Source: Sediminibacterium ginsengisoli
GTDB lineage: Bacteria > Bacteroidota > Bacteroidia > Chitinophagales > Chitinophagaceae
Direction: 5' to 3'
DNA: 34,503 nucleotides
Assembly (NCBI GenBank): GCA_943324415.2
Contig: CALPLN020000003.1
Span: 1 to 34,503, forward strand
A model generated the notes under the pieces. It was given only the letters and a program-made list of their open reading frames with translations, was not told the DNA's origin and ran no database searches. Within the stretch, counting starts at the first letter, position 1. Every line of letters begins with the position of its first letter. The position numbers and the translations under genes were made by a program. Shown piece by piece: positions 1 to 8,951 of this stretch.

Positions 1-1
1 T

Positions 2-883
2 ACCCTAGGTCAGTTTGAAAAAATTAATTGGGCTACAGCAGTGTACTTTATTCGAGTAGAAATTGATCCGGAAAATCAATTACAATTTATTAGTATTGGA
101 CAACAACAAATTCAGTATGCCGCATATGCTTTTGCAGCAGACCGTGTATTGGCAGAAAATGTAGAAGGCGTTATGAGTATAACACAAGGAGGAACCGGGG
201 TGGCTAATTTATCCGCACTCAAGTCGTCTTTGCAAATTGATAAAGTCAATAATATTCCTGATAGTGCAAAAGCCTTAAGCAAGGCAATGGTGTTCACCCT
301 GAGTAATAAACTGGATAAAAAAGATACTGCTAGTCTGAGCAATAGAATTAACCAAAAACTGAATAAAGGTGAAATAAATGCCTTAGAGCTAAGTTCAGGC
401 TTGGGATTTCTTCCTTTTGAAATGTATTTTGGGGCATTTTCTGATTCAACCAAACAACTGGCGCTTGTCAATACTGCTACGGCAGTAAAATGGAGGGATA
501 CAAGTCATAACAATCAAATAGCGATTGGGCTTAACACCGGCCTTGATCCAACTAGAATCGTTCTTCATAAAGCAGGCCTCTATCTTGTACAATATACGAT
601 GCAGGTCAGTAATCCGCAGATGGCAAATGACGAAATCAGCATTTGGGTTCGTCGAAATGGGGACGCGTATCCTACTACACTAAAGCAGTTTCTAACTGGC
701 GCCGTAGGCGTCAAAAATATTTTTTCAGGATTGGCCATCATGCTCTTTGGAGAGGATGATTATCTAGAAGTGTTTTTTAGTGTAAAGCACAATCAAACAC
801 AATTATTAAAAACAAGTAAGCTATCCAATCCATCCAGGCCTTTCACCCCAAGTGCTCAAATTATATTATTTAGAATACAATAA
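2..883 (+). CDS. Secreted fibre-like protein with C1q/TNF-like C-terminus (5' truncated)
   Basis: The reading frame is open from base 2, so the gene starts left of the window; the GTG at 41 is internal. 293 residues are visible. The first part (GQFEKINWATAVYFIRVEID) matches a segment common in Bacteroidota secreted fibre or collagen-like proteins, where an 'INW..YF..VEID' stretch precedes a 'Y A..A' segment. Next comes a phage-tail-fibre-like stretch with ITQGGTGVANL and short repeats built on 'LSNKLDKKD/LSNRINQKL', likely a trimeric stalk. The last ~130 residues (from about 'YFGAFSDS') are beta-rich, with AGLYLVQYTMQVSN resembling C1q/BclA jelly-roll strands. I infer a surface or secreted adhesin-like protein. 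The function is unknown and the jelly-roll call is by motif only. Confidence 0.6.
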   Translation, partial: TLGQFEKINWATAVYFIRVEIDPENQLQFISIGQQQIQYAAYAFAADRVLAENVEGVMSITQGGTGVANLSALKSSLQIDKVNNIPDSAKALSKAMVFTLSNKLDKKDTASLSNRINQKLNKGEINALELSSGLGFLPFEMYFGAFSDSTKQLALVNTATAVKWRDTSHNNQIAIGLNTGLDPTRIVLHKAGLYLVQYTMQVSNPQMANDEISIWVRRNGDAYPTTLKQFLTGAVGVKNIFSGLAIMLFGEDDYLEVFFSVKHNQTQLLKTSKLSNPSRPFTPSAQIILFRIQ

Positions 884-964
884 AGCAGGTCTAGTCCGTT
901 CATAAAATTTGTTTTTAAATACAAGCTAGCCTAGTTAACTTTAGTTTGAACAAAAAACAACACT

Positions 965-3649
965 ATGCGTCGAATTGTATCTCTGCTAAGTATTGTGCTA
1001 TTATTAAGTGTTCAACTTATTGCACAATCCATTCCAAATCCAAAAAGTCATTTTGGATTTAATATTGGTGACAATTATAAACTAGCCACATTTACTGCAA
1101 CAGAAGCTTATTTAAAAAAAATTGCTGCTAGTTCTAATAAAGTGAAGTTAACCACCATTGGTAAAACAGAGGAAGGCCGCAATCATTATATGATGATTGT
1201 CTCTAGTCCCGAAAATATCAAACAATTAGAGCGATATAAATCTATCTCCCAAAAACTTGCTAGGGCCGAATCATTGACAGACGCAGATGCCAAAACCTTA
1301 TCTAAAGACGGAAAAGCTGTAGTATGGATTGATGGTGGATTGCACGCAACAGAAGTGGTGGGAATTCATCAATGGATAGAAACAATGTATCAAATCATTA
1401 CGCGTCAAGATGAGGAAACAAAAAATATTTTAAAGAACACCATTATTTTATTTGTTCATGCCAATCCTGACGGACAGGAATTGGTATCCAATTGGTACAT
1501 GCGCAATGCAGATACTTTAAAAAGATCAACCAATGCATTACCAAGATTGTACCAAAAATATATTGGACATGATAACAATCGTGACTTTTTTATGATGAAC
1601 ATGAGTGAATCCAAAAACATGAGTCGTCAACAATATATTGAGTGGATGCCGCAGATTTTATACAATCATCATCAAACAGGACCAGCTGGAACGGTTGTTG
1701 CAGGCCCTCCTTACAGAGACCCATTCAATTACGTGTATAGTCCATTATTGATCACTAGCTTAGACGCAATGGGCGCTGCTATGAGTAGTCGTTTGAATGC
1801 GGAACAAAAACCAGGCTATACAATGAAGGGTGGATCGGTTTATTCTACCTGGTGGAATGGAGGATTGAGAACGACAGCATACTATCATAATATTGTAGGT
1901 ATTTTAACTGAGATCATTGGTAGTCCAACGCCTATGACTATTCCATTAGTGCCGCAAAGATTGATCCCGAACAGTGGCTTGCCTTATCCAATTGCGCCGC
2001 AAAAATGGTATTTCAAAAATTCTATAGATTATTCTATTTCATTAAATTATGCGGTATTGAACTATGCGGCAAGATACAAAGATGAAGTACTATTGAATAT
2101 GTACAAAATGGGTAAAGCAGCTATTGAAGCGGGCAACAGAGACAATTGGACACTTTCGCCGAATAAGGTAGAAATGTTGAATGAACAATTAAAGACAGAA
2201 AAAAGAGACCTTAGAGTTGACAGTGTTGCCTTCCAAAATTTTTCTAAAGTTTATAAGGCGCCAGGATTAAGAGATCCACGTGGCTATATTATTCCTGCTA
2301 ATCAAACAACAACTTCGGTTGCTTTTGTAAATATTTTAATTCAAAGCGGTATCCAAGTACACAAAGCAACGAACGATTTTGTTGTGAATGGAAAAAATTA
2401 TCCAGCAGGTTCTTATATTGTAAAAACCAATCAAGCATTTAGAGCCCATGTATTAGACATGTTTGATCCACAGGATCATCCAAATGATTTTTTATATCCA
2501 GGTGGACCACCAGTTCGCCCTTATGATGCAGCAGGCTGGACTCCGGCATATACGATGGGTATTGATTTTGACAGAATCTTAGACGATTTTAATGGCCCAT
2601 TTGAAACAATCCCTTACGGCCAAATTCAATCGGCAAAGAGTTCAATTTTTATTACAGCCAATAGTGCCAATAAATTTTATGCAATCAAATCCTATGACAA
2701 TAATAGTTTTGTTTTAGTCAATGATTTATTAAAATCAGGCAAAACAGTCTATAAAAATAAACTTGGTTTTTATTTCGATATGTCAAATGTATCGAATGAT
2801 AAAGAAGCGCTTGCAAAATCAGGAATTGTCGCTATTGCTATTGAAGCTTTACCAGCTGATGCAATTAAAATTGAAAAGCTAAAAATTGGTTTATGGGATC
2901 GTTATGGAGGTTCTATGCCATCTGGTTGGGTAAGATGGATTTTAGAACAACATCATTTTGATTTTAATTTAATCTATGCAAAAGAAATCAATGCGGGTAA
3001 TTTAAAAGATAAGTTTGATGTGATTGTTTTTGTAGATGGGGCGATTCCTTCGGTAGTTGCTGGTGCTGCTTCTCCCTATGAAGAAAAAGAACCAAGCTTA
3101 GACGAAATACCAACTGAATTTCATGCCATGGTTGGTAAAATCACTGCAGAAAAATCTGTGCCAGCATTAAGCACATTTATTGAAAATGGTGGAACGGTGG
3201 TGACTATCGGATCTAGTGCGAATCTTGCCTATCATTTAAACTTGCCAGTTAAAAATGCGATTGTTGAAATGAACAATGGAAAAGAAAGATCTTTGCCAGG
3301 CGAAAAATTTTACATTCCAGGCAGCATTTTACAAGTGGCTATTGAGCCATCTACTAAAGCCAACTGGGGAATGAAAAATAAAGCAGACGTCTATTTTAAC
3401 AATAGCCCTGTTTTTAAAGTGCAGCCAGATGCAATAGCCAATGGAAGCATCACTCCGCTTGCATGGTTTGCCTCAGATAAAACTTTGAGAAGTGGATGGG
3501 CTTTTGGACAAGCCTACTTGCAAGATGGTGTGGCTGCTTTTGAAGCAAAGGTTGGAAAAGGTAAATTGTTTGTATACGGACCCGAAATTACTTTTAGAGG
3601 TCAAACACACGGTACGTATAAAATGTTATTCAATCAATTGTATCGATAG
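965..3649 (+). CDS. Secreted M14-family zinc metallopeptidase
   Basis: 894 residues. An N-terminal signal peptide (MRRIVSLLSIVLLLSVQLIA, cleavage near residue 21) indicates export. The M14 zinc-carboxypeptidase domain covers roughly residues 30-350. The zinc ligands appear as H127xxE130 in GGLHATE, with a third ligand in the YNHHQTG segment (His235/236). The substrate-binding NRD motif is at 205-207, and Glu316 in GILTEIIG is the probable catalytic base. The remaining ~500 residues include a region (about 650-760) that resembles the class-I glutamine-amidotransferase-like extension found on long Bacteroidota M14 proteins. This size (~900 aa) is usual for that subgroup. Exact specificity cannot be read from sequence. 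It is convergent with the M24 peptidase across a shared terminator, and starts a run of four peptide-degrading genes. Confidence 0.88.
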   Translation: MRRIVSLLSIVLLLSVQLIAQSIPNPKSHFGFNIGDNYKLATFTATEAYLKKIAASSNKVKLTTIGKTEEGRNHYMMIVSSPENIKQLERYKSISQKLARAESLTDADAKTLSKDGKAVVWIDGGLHATEVVGIHQWIETMYQIITRQDEETKNILKNTIILFVHANPDGQELVSNWYMRNADTLKRSTNALPRLYQKYIGHDNNRDFFMMNMSESKNMSRQQYIEWMPQILYNHHQTGPAGTVVAGPPYRDPFNYVYSPLLITSLDAMGAAMSSRLNAEQKPGYTMKGGSVYSTWWNGGLRTTAYYHNIVGILTEIIGSPTPMTIPLVPQRLIPNSGLPYPIAPQKWYFKNSIDYSISLNYAVLNYAARYKDEVLLNMYKMGKAAIEAGNRDNWTLSPNKVEMLNEQLKTEKRDLRVDSVAFQNFSKVYKAPGLRDPRGYIIPANQTTTSVAFVNILIQSGIQVHKATNDFVVNGKNYPAGSYIVKTNQAFRAHVLDMFDPQDHPNDFLYPGGPPVRPYDAAGWTPAYTMGIDFDRILDDFNGPFETIPYGQIQSAKSSIFITANSANKFYAIKSYDNNSFVLVNDLLKSGKTVYKNKLGFYFDMSNVSNDKEALAKSGIVAIAIEALPADAIKIEKLKIGLWDRYGGSMPSGWVRWILEQHHFDFNLIYAKEINAGNLKDKFDVIVFVDGAIPSVVAGAASPYEEKEPSLDEIPTEFHAMVGKITAEKSVPALSTFIENGGTVVTIGSSANLAYHLNLPVKNAIVEMNNGKERSLPGEKFYIPGSILQVAIEPSTKANWGMKNKADVYFNNSPVFKVQPDAIANGSITPLAWFASDKTLRSGWAFGQAYLQDGVAAFEAKVGKGKLFVYGPEITFRGQTHGTYKMLFNQLYR

Positions 3650-3690
3650 TTATCCAGAGATAATTGGATAGCATACGATTAGACTAATAA

Positions 3691-3720
3691 AAAAAGGAGC
3701 TACAATTGTAGCTCCTTTTT
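3691..3720. terminator. Bidirectional rho-independent terminator
   Basis: A perfect palindrome centred on CAATTG: GGAGCTACAA pairs with TTGTAGCTCC, flanked by A5 on the left and T5+ on the right. It therefore works in both directions and ends both convergent genes, the M14 peptidase (stop at 3649) and the M24 peptidase (stop at 3733). Confidence 0.9.
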
Positions 3721-3732
3721 TTATTGTAGGTT

Positions 3733-5013
3733 TTATCCAAATGGTTGCTCGATAGAAATACTTTGTTTAGAAAAGTAATGTGGTCCATCTTCTGCGATAT
3801 ACAAGCAATCTTCTAAACGGATACCAAACTCTCCAGGAATTGAAATAGTTGGCTCATTGCTAAAACACATACCAACAGCCATTGGCGTTGTATTGCCCTT
3901 TACAAAATTTGTCCACTCATGCCCTTCTAAGCCAATACCGTGGCCTGTTCTGTGTGGAAGCCCTGGTAATTTATAATTGCGATTAAACCCTGCTTTTTCA
4001 ATGACTGCTCTTGCTGCAGCATCTACGACTTCACATGGTGCGCCAATTTTGATGGCTGCAAATGCTGCGTTTTGTGCTTCAAGTTCTATATTCCAAACAT
4101 CTGATTGTCTCTTTGTTGGTTTACCCACCACAATGGTTCTTGTGATATCAGAAGCATATCCTTCTACACTTGTGCCGCCATCTACCATCACAATATCTCC
4201 TTCATTGATCACTTGAGGTGTAATGCTACCGTGTGGCAATGCCGAATATTTACCCACCTGTACGGATGCACCGCCGCTATAGCCTAATTTTCTAAATGCA
4301 GCACTGATATTGCCGCTAAATTCAGATTGAGACATACCTGGTCGAATGGTTGCAAAAGCTGCTTGATACGCCTTAATCGTAATATCACTTGAATACTGCA
4401 TCAATGCAAGTTCTGCTTTTGACTTATACATTCTACAACCAGCAGTAACAGGAGTTGCGTCTACGATATCAAAGCCAGTTGCTAATTTTTTAACACCGTC
4501 TGCAATGAAAAAACGAACGCGTTCTTCCATACCAATTCTTTTATATTGAACACCTCGATCTTTAATAAGATTAAAAATCAATGCATATGGACTCTCGTGT
4601 TCTTCCCAGCATCTTACTTCATCACCAAATACTGGATTCAATAATTCCATCGCCCTGTCTTCTTCAAATTTTGGGCAGACATATGCAATGGCGCCTTTCG
4701 CTGGTATCACTACACCAAAAGTTCTTTCGCTTTGTCCCCAACGCATACCAGTGAAGTAAAAACAAGAAGCTGTTCCTTCTAAAAAAATGGCATCAATTTT
4801 TTCTTTAGCCATAATGTCTTGTGCCTTTGCAATTCTTTGTTTACGTTCTTCCACGGTAATAGGCACAACCCCTTCTTTCATTGGCGATAAGTCAATGATT
4901 GATTTTGGCATAGCGATATTATTTTCCCCTGCAATTAATTTGCCACTTAATCCTAACGCGCCTGCTGATAAAAAAGCAGTACTTAAAAATTTTCTTCTAT
5001 TTTGACTCATCAT
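3733..5013 (-). CDS. Tat-exported M24-family (Xaa-Pro) peptidase
   Basis: 426 residues. The N-terminus carries a twin-arginine signal (NRRKFLSTAF, residues 5-14) followed by a hydrophobic stretch ending near AGE30, so the protein is probably exported folded. A creatinase/prolidase-like N-terminal domain is followed by the pita-bread M24 domain from about residue 205. All five dinuclear-metal ligands are visible: Asp278 (MVDGG), Asp289 (GYASDITRT), His358 (RTGHGIG), Glu387 (SNEPT) and Glu401 (IRLEDC). The family cleaves N-terminal residues before proline or hydrolyses related small amides. Proline specificity is inferred. Two adjacent ATG codons compete for the start. It lies 56 bp downstream of the GGT-like gene on the same strand, so the two are likely co-transcribed. 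Confidence 0.87.
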   Translation of the reverse strand: MMSQNRRKFLSTAFLSAGALGLSGKLIAGENNIAMPKSIIDLSPMKEGVVPITVEERKQRIAKAQDIMAKEKIDAIFLEGTASCFYFTGMRWGQSERTFGVVIPAKGAIAYVCPKFEEDRAMELLNPVFGDEVRCWEEHESPYALIFNLIKDRGVQYKRIGMEERVRFFIADGVKKLATGFDIVDATPVTAGCRMYKSKAELALMQYSSDITIKAYQAAFATIRPGMSQSEFSGNISAAFRKLGYSGGASVQVGKYSALPHGSITPQVINEGDIVMVDGGTSVEGYASDITRTIVVGKPTKRQSDVWNIELEAQNAAFAAIKIGAPCEVVDAAARAVIEKAGFNRNYKLPGLPHRTGHGIGLEGHEWTNFVKGNTTPMAVGMCFSNEPTISIPGEFGIRLEDCLYIAEDGPHYFSKQSISIEQPFG

Positions 5014-5069
5014 TTTATTTTTATTCGATAATTATTTTTAATTCCGATTCAACTAATTTCATTCGGAAA

Positions 5070-6992
5070 TTACCAAGCGATACCATAATCTTCTCCATGA
5101 TTTGAACTGCCACCCCACATTGATCCATGCTTCCAATCAAATAAGATAGCATTGATAGGACCACTAGTTCGATCATCGAATGTTAAATTATATCCTCTTG
5201 CTCTTAAGTCTTTTCGAACCCACTCCGAAACATTGTCATGCAATAATAAACTTCCTGGTCTTGGTTTTCTGTCCGCAACTTTTGAGCCCCCTAAAGAAAG
5301 CCAAAGTTGATTGGTATTGATGTTCGCCGCTTCTGATGCCTCTTGTACTGTCATACCAAACTCAACCATATTCAAAAAGTACTGTAATAAGTTTTGGTCT
5401 TGCGTATCGCCACCTTGAACACCAAAGGCCATAAAAGGCTTACCTTCTTTCAATGCAATACTAGGCGTTAAAGTGACTCTTGGTCTTTTACCTGGAGCCA
5501 CCACATTAAAAGGATTTTGTGTAGAATCCAATACAAAACTTTGCATACGTTGGCTCATCCCTACACCGGTGTTACCCGCAATGGTTGCTGGCAACCAGCC
5601 ACCACTTGGCGTGATAGAGACAACCCAACCTTCTTTATCCGCTGCTTCCACTGTAGTGGTACCTCTCCACAAGCGATCCATATAGTCTGCATCAATTGGT
5701 AATTTTTCATTTGGATTTAAAGCGGCCACCGTTCTTAAATCATGTGCAGGTGCGAATCCGGTTTTTGTTTTTCCCGTATCTACTGCAGGTTGAAATCCTT
5801 TTGCTTTTATTAAATCTAAATAAGGATTTGTTTTGCCTTCAAAAGGGTAAGGGTCTCCGGGGCCAGCGTTAGGATTGTTCATTGCCATATTGATCTCACT
5901 TGCTCTTTGTTTTGCATAGGCTTTACTCAATAAACCTTCCATTGGTTGGTTTTTAGAAAATTTAGGATCACCATAATAAAAATCACGATCTGCAAAACTT
6001 AAATTCATTGCTTGATAAATGGTATGAATATAATCTGCAGAATTGTACCCCATTTTTTTAAGGTCAAAATTTTCAACAATATTTAAAGCTTGTAATAATG
6101 AGGGTCCTTGAGTCCATGCTTGTAACTTGTATACATCAATCCCTTTATAGTTCACCATAGACGGTGCTTCTTCGGTAGGTCTCCAGTTTTTTAAATCTTC
6201 TTTTGTAATCAATCCCCCTTGCTCTTGAGCGCCTCTTACAAATTCATCTGCAATATCCCCTTTGTAAAAACGATCGTATGCTGCCCAAATAGCCTCTTTA
6301 CGAGACTTGCCTTTTTTCAATGCATCTTGTTCCGCATCTACCATTTTTTGCAAAGTGTTCAATAAGTCTTTTTGAACAAAAATCTCACCAGCTTCTGGTG
6401 CCTCACGTTTTTCTCCTAAATGTGGCAACAATACTTTTTTACTATACGGCCATGTTTTAATCATTGCTTTACCACGCTCAATGCTATTCGCAGTTTGTGC
6501 ATCAATTGGATAACCCGCAGCCAAGTTCATCGCTGGTGCCAACACTTCCTTCAAACTCATTGTGCCATAATTGGCTAACATCAAACAGATACCACCAGGT
6601 GTTCCTGGAGTGGTTGCCGCGAGAGGTCCATATTCTGGAGGGAAACTATATCCCTTTCCTTTAAAAAATTCTGGTGTAGCACCTGTTGGCGCAAAACCCA
6701 TTGCACTAATCGCAATTACTTTTTTTGTATTGGGATTGTAAATCAATGCCTGTGTTTCTCCACCCCAACTTAACACATCCCACATCGTACAAGTTGCTGC
6801 TAACATAGCAATAGACGCATCTACTGCGTTGCCGCCTTTTTGAAAAATCATTGACCCTGCGGTAGCAGCCAAAGGTTTACCCGTGATGGCTACCCAGTCT
6901 TTACCGTGTAGCGGCGGTTTTTGAGTTTGTTGTGCTATTGCATTTGTCAAACAAAACGTTGTTAAAACAAGTGTTACGATGTACTTTTTCAT
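5070..6992 (-). CDS. Gamma-glutamyltransferase-family Ntn hydrolase, exported
   Basis: 640 residues from the ATG at 6992. The frame is open to 7022, but the 6992 start gives a clean signal peptide (MKKYIVTLVLTTFCLTNAIA). The family makes a self-processing precursor: cleavage before a threonine frees the small subunit, whose N-terminal Thr transfers or hydrolyses gamma-glutamyl groups. Conserved large-subunit features include GGNAVDASIA (about 53-62) and AATTPGTPGG (about 126-135). The processing site reads RGTTTVEAAD, with Thr445 the expected nucleophile, followed by SITPSGGW and RVTLTPSI. Classical enzymes have TTH here. The PSGGW motif points to the GGT-like branch, so glutathione may not be the substrate. 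It is divergent from the D-aminoacylase gene and upstream of the M24 peptidase. Confidence 0.85.
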   Translation of the reverse strand: MKKYIVTLVLTTFCLTNAIAQQTQKPPLHGKDWVAITGKPLAATAGSMIFQKGGNAVDASIAMLAATCTMWDVLSWGGETQALIYNPNTKKVIAISAMGFAPTGATPEFFKGKGYSFPPEYGPLAATTPGTPGGICLMLANYGTMSLKEVLAPAMNLAAGYPIDAQTANSIERGKAMIKTWPYSKKVLLPHLGEKREAPEAGEIFVQKDLLNTLQKMVDAEQDALKKGKSRKEAIWAAYDRFYKGDIADEFVRGAQEQGGLITKEDLKNWRPTEEAPSMVNYKGIDVYKLQAWTQGPSLLQALNIVENFDLKKMGYNSADYIHTIYQAMNLSFADRDFYYGDPKFSKNQPMEGLLSKAYAKQRASEINMAMNNPNAGPGDPYPFEGKTNPYLDLIKAKGFQPAVDTGKTKTGFAPAHDLRTVAALNPNEKLPIDADYMDRLWRGTTTVEAADKEGWVVSITPSGGWLPATIAGNTGVGMSQRMQSFVLDSTQNPFNVVAPGKRPRVTLTPSIALKEGKPFMAFGVQGGDTQDQNLLQYFLNMVEFGMTVQEASEAANINTNQLWLSLGGSKVADRKPRPGSLLLHDNVSEWVRKDLRARGYNLTFDDRTSGPINAILFDWKHGSMWGGSSNHGEDYGIAW

Positions 6993-7090
6993 AGTTTCAT
7001 TATTGGTCCAATGAAAATACATTTTTTATGAATAATAAATAAAAATGAATGACAAATGGAGCGGGATTCAGTAAATTGAGTAGACAAAAT

Positions 7091-8665
7091 ATGTTTATGA
7101 AAAATATCCTTCTAGGCATCGCCTTCGTTTTTACTGTGCTACAAACAAATGCACAAAATGCAGACTTTATCATTCGAAACGGAAAACTAATTGATGGCAC
7201 AGGAAATCAATGGCAATATAAAGATGTTGCAATCATAGGTAACAAGATTGTTGCCGTGGGCAATTTAAAAAACTGGAAAGCAACAAGAGAGATGGATGCG
7301 ACAGGATTGATTGTTGCACCTGGTTTTATTGATGTGCACGGCCATTTGGAAGGAGGAGAAACAAGAAATCCTTTGGCAAGCAATTTTCTCTATGATGGTG
7401 TAACAACAGTGGTGACGGGTAACTGTGGCGGATCCGCAGATAACTTAAATACCTATTTTAATCAACTTGACTCCATCGGGATGTCCATCAATATTGCCTC
7501 CTTAATTGGACACAATACCATTCGTAAACAAGTGATGGGCACTGCGAACAGACATGCAACCGAAGCAGAGCTACAACAAATGGAAAAAATTGCAGCGCAA
7601 GCCATGAAAGACGGTGCTGTTGGTATGTCAACTGGTTTAATCTATATTCCCGGAACCTATGCCCCAACAGACGAAGTGGTACGCATCGCTAAAGTGATTG
7701 CTGCAAATGGAGGCGTGTACGCCTCACATATTCGTAACGAAGAAAACCAAGTGGTAGATGCAGTGAACGAAGCGATTCATATTGGAAGAGCAGCGAAAAT
7801 ACCGGTAGAAATTTCGCATTTTAAAATTAGTGGTCAAAACAATTGGGGCAGGAGCAAAGAAACGATTCCATTGGTGGTCAATGCAAGAAAGGAGGGTATT
7901 GATGTAACGATAGATCAATATCCTTATACTGCTAGTAGCACGCAGTTAAGTGTGCTATTGCCAGACTGGGTTTTATCAGATGGACAGGATTCCATTTTTG
8001 CAAGATTAAAAAATCCAATCATTCGGAAAAAAGTGGCCAATGAAATTATTGGTATTTTAAAAGAAAGGGGCATCAAGCATTTTACTTACGCAGTAGTCGC
8101 CAATTACAAAGCAGATAGTACTTATAATGGAATGGATATTGAAGCCATTAATATATTAAGAGGAAACAAACATAAAGCAATAGACGAAGCAGAAACAATC
8201 ATTCAAATGATGGAACAAGGTGGAGCACAGATGATTTACCATGGTATGAACGAATCGGATGTCAAAGCCATTATGCAATATCCTTTTAACATGTTTGCAA
8301 GTGATGCTGGCATTGCAATGAAAGGGTATGGTAAACCACATCCAAGAGCATATGGGACCAATTCGCGCGTATTAGGAAGATATGTCAGAGACATGGGGGT
8401 GTTGAGCTTGGAAGAAGCGATAAGAAGAATGACCTCCCTGCCTGCGACTAAATTCAATATCGACAAGAGGGGTGTGATACAAGAAGGTCATTTTGCAGAC
8501 ATTGTTGTGTTTGATGCCAACGAGGTAACGGATATGGCCACCTTTTCTGATTCACACCAATATGCTAAAGGCTTTAAATACATCTGGGTAAACGGTGCAT
8601 TGAGTATGGACCAATCGATTCAGGTGCCTATCAAAAAGGGCATCTCGATTAGAAAATCACAGTAA
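7091..8665 (+). CDS. N-acyl-D-amino-acid deacylase (amidohydrolase), exported
   Basis: 524 residues from the ATG at 7091; 7097 is an equally possible start, and both give a signal peptide ending near TNAQ. Amidohydrolase-fold enzymes of this type release free D-amino acids from N-acyl-D-amino acids. Visible metal-site features, numbered from 7091, are HGH at 83-85, Cys112 in TGNCGG (the cysteine ligand typical of D-aminoacylases), His213 (ASHIRNE), His243 (EISHFK) and Asp405 (FASDAGI). The N-terminal 'DFIIRNGKLIDGTG' and C-terminal 'G.FADIVVFD' complete the small beta domain. Related dipeptidases and ureidohydrolases share the fold, but the GNCGG motif favours D-aminoacylase. It is divergent from the GGT-like gene, and the short shared region suggests linked control. 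Confidence 0.86.
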   Translation: MFMKNILLGIAFVFTVLQTNAQNADFIIRNGKLIDGTGNQWQYKDVAIIGNKIVAVGNLKNWKATREMDATGLIVAPGFIDVHGHLEGGETRNPLASNFLYDGVTTVVTGNCGGSADNLNTYFNQLDSIGMSINIASLIGHNTIRKQVMGTANRHATEAELQQMEKIAAQAMKDGAVGMSTGLIYIPGTYAPTDEVVRIAKVIAANGGVYASHIRNEENQVVDAVNEAIHIGRAAKIPVEISHFKISGQNNWGRSKETIPLVVNARKEGIDVTIDQYPYTASSTQLSVLLPDWVLSDGQDSIFARLKNPIIRKKVANEIIGILKERGIKHFTYAVVANYKADSTYNGMDIEAINILRGNKHKAIDEAETIIQMMEQGGAQMIYHGMNESDVKAIMQYPFNMFASDAGIAMKGYGKPHPRAYGTNSRVLGRYVRDMGVLSLEEAIRRMTSLPATKFNIDKRGVIQEGHFADIVVFDANEVTDMATFSDSHQYAKGFKYIWVNGALSMDQSIQVPIKKGISIRKSQ

Positions 8666-8681
8666 AGTGAATCTTTTTTTT

Positions 8682-8759
8682 AAAAATATTTTTTCAAATG
8701 TTAAAATTGACTTTAAAATCATGTTAATCAAGCATATAGGTTTAAAAAAAATATTTTTT
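8682..8759. repeat. Two A5-T-A-T6 copies in the rhodopsin leader
   Basis: The 286-bp gap before the rhodopsin (8666-8951) is extremely AT-rich. It holds two exact copies of AAAAATATTTTTT, at 8682-8694 and 8747-8759, 65 bp apart. Such phased A/T tracts bend DNA and could act as an UP-like or protein-binding element. I found no exact TAnnTTTG box in this gap and cannot place the promoter. Confidence 0.5.
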
Positions 8760-8951
8760 GACTAAAAAGTTAAACAAAAAAAATTTACCTAATCAGTTGA
8801 TTCAATGCAGTTTAGTAAATAATCAATGATGCAACACGGAATTGTGCTGTTAATATTTTTAACATATTGTACTAAAACTTAACAAACAATTATTATAAAT
8901 TGATGTTATTACTAACGATTGTTATAACCAAGTTCACCAAATCTCCACAAT

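Noticed and set aside
3977-4287. Plus-strand reading frames inside the M24 peptidase gene, and similar shadows in other genes
   Set aside because: They lie opposite strongly supported genes, have no domain features and no start context of their own.
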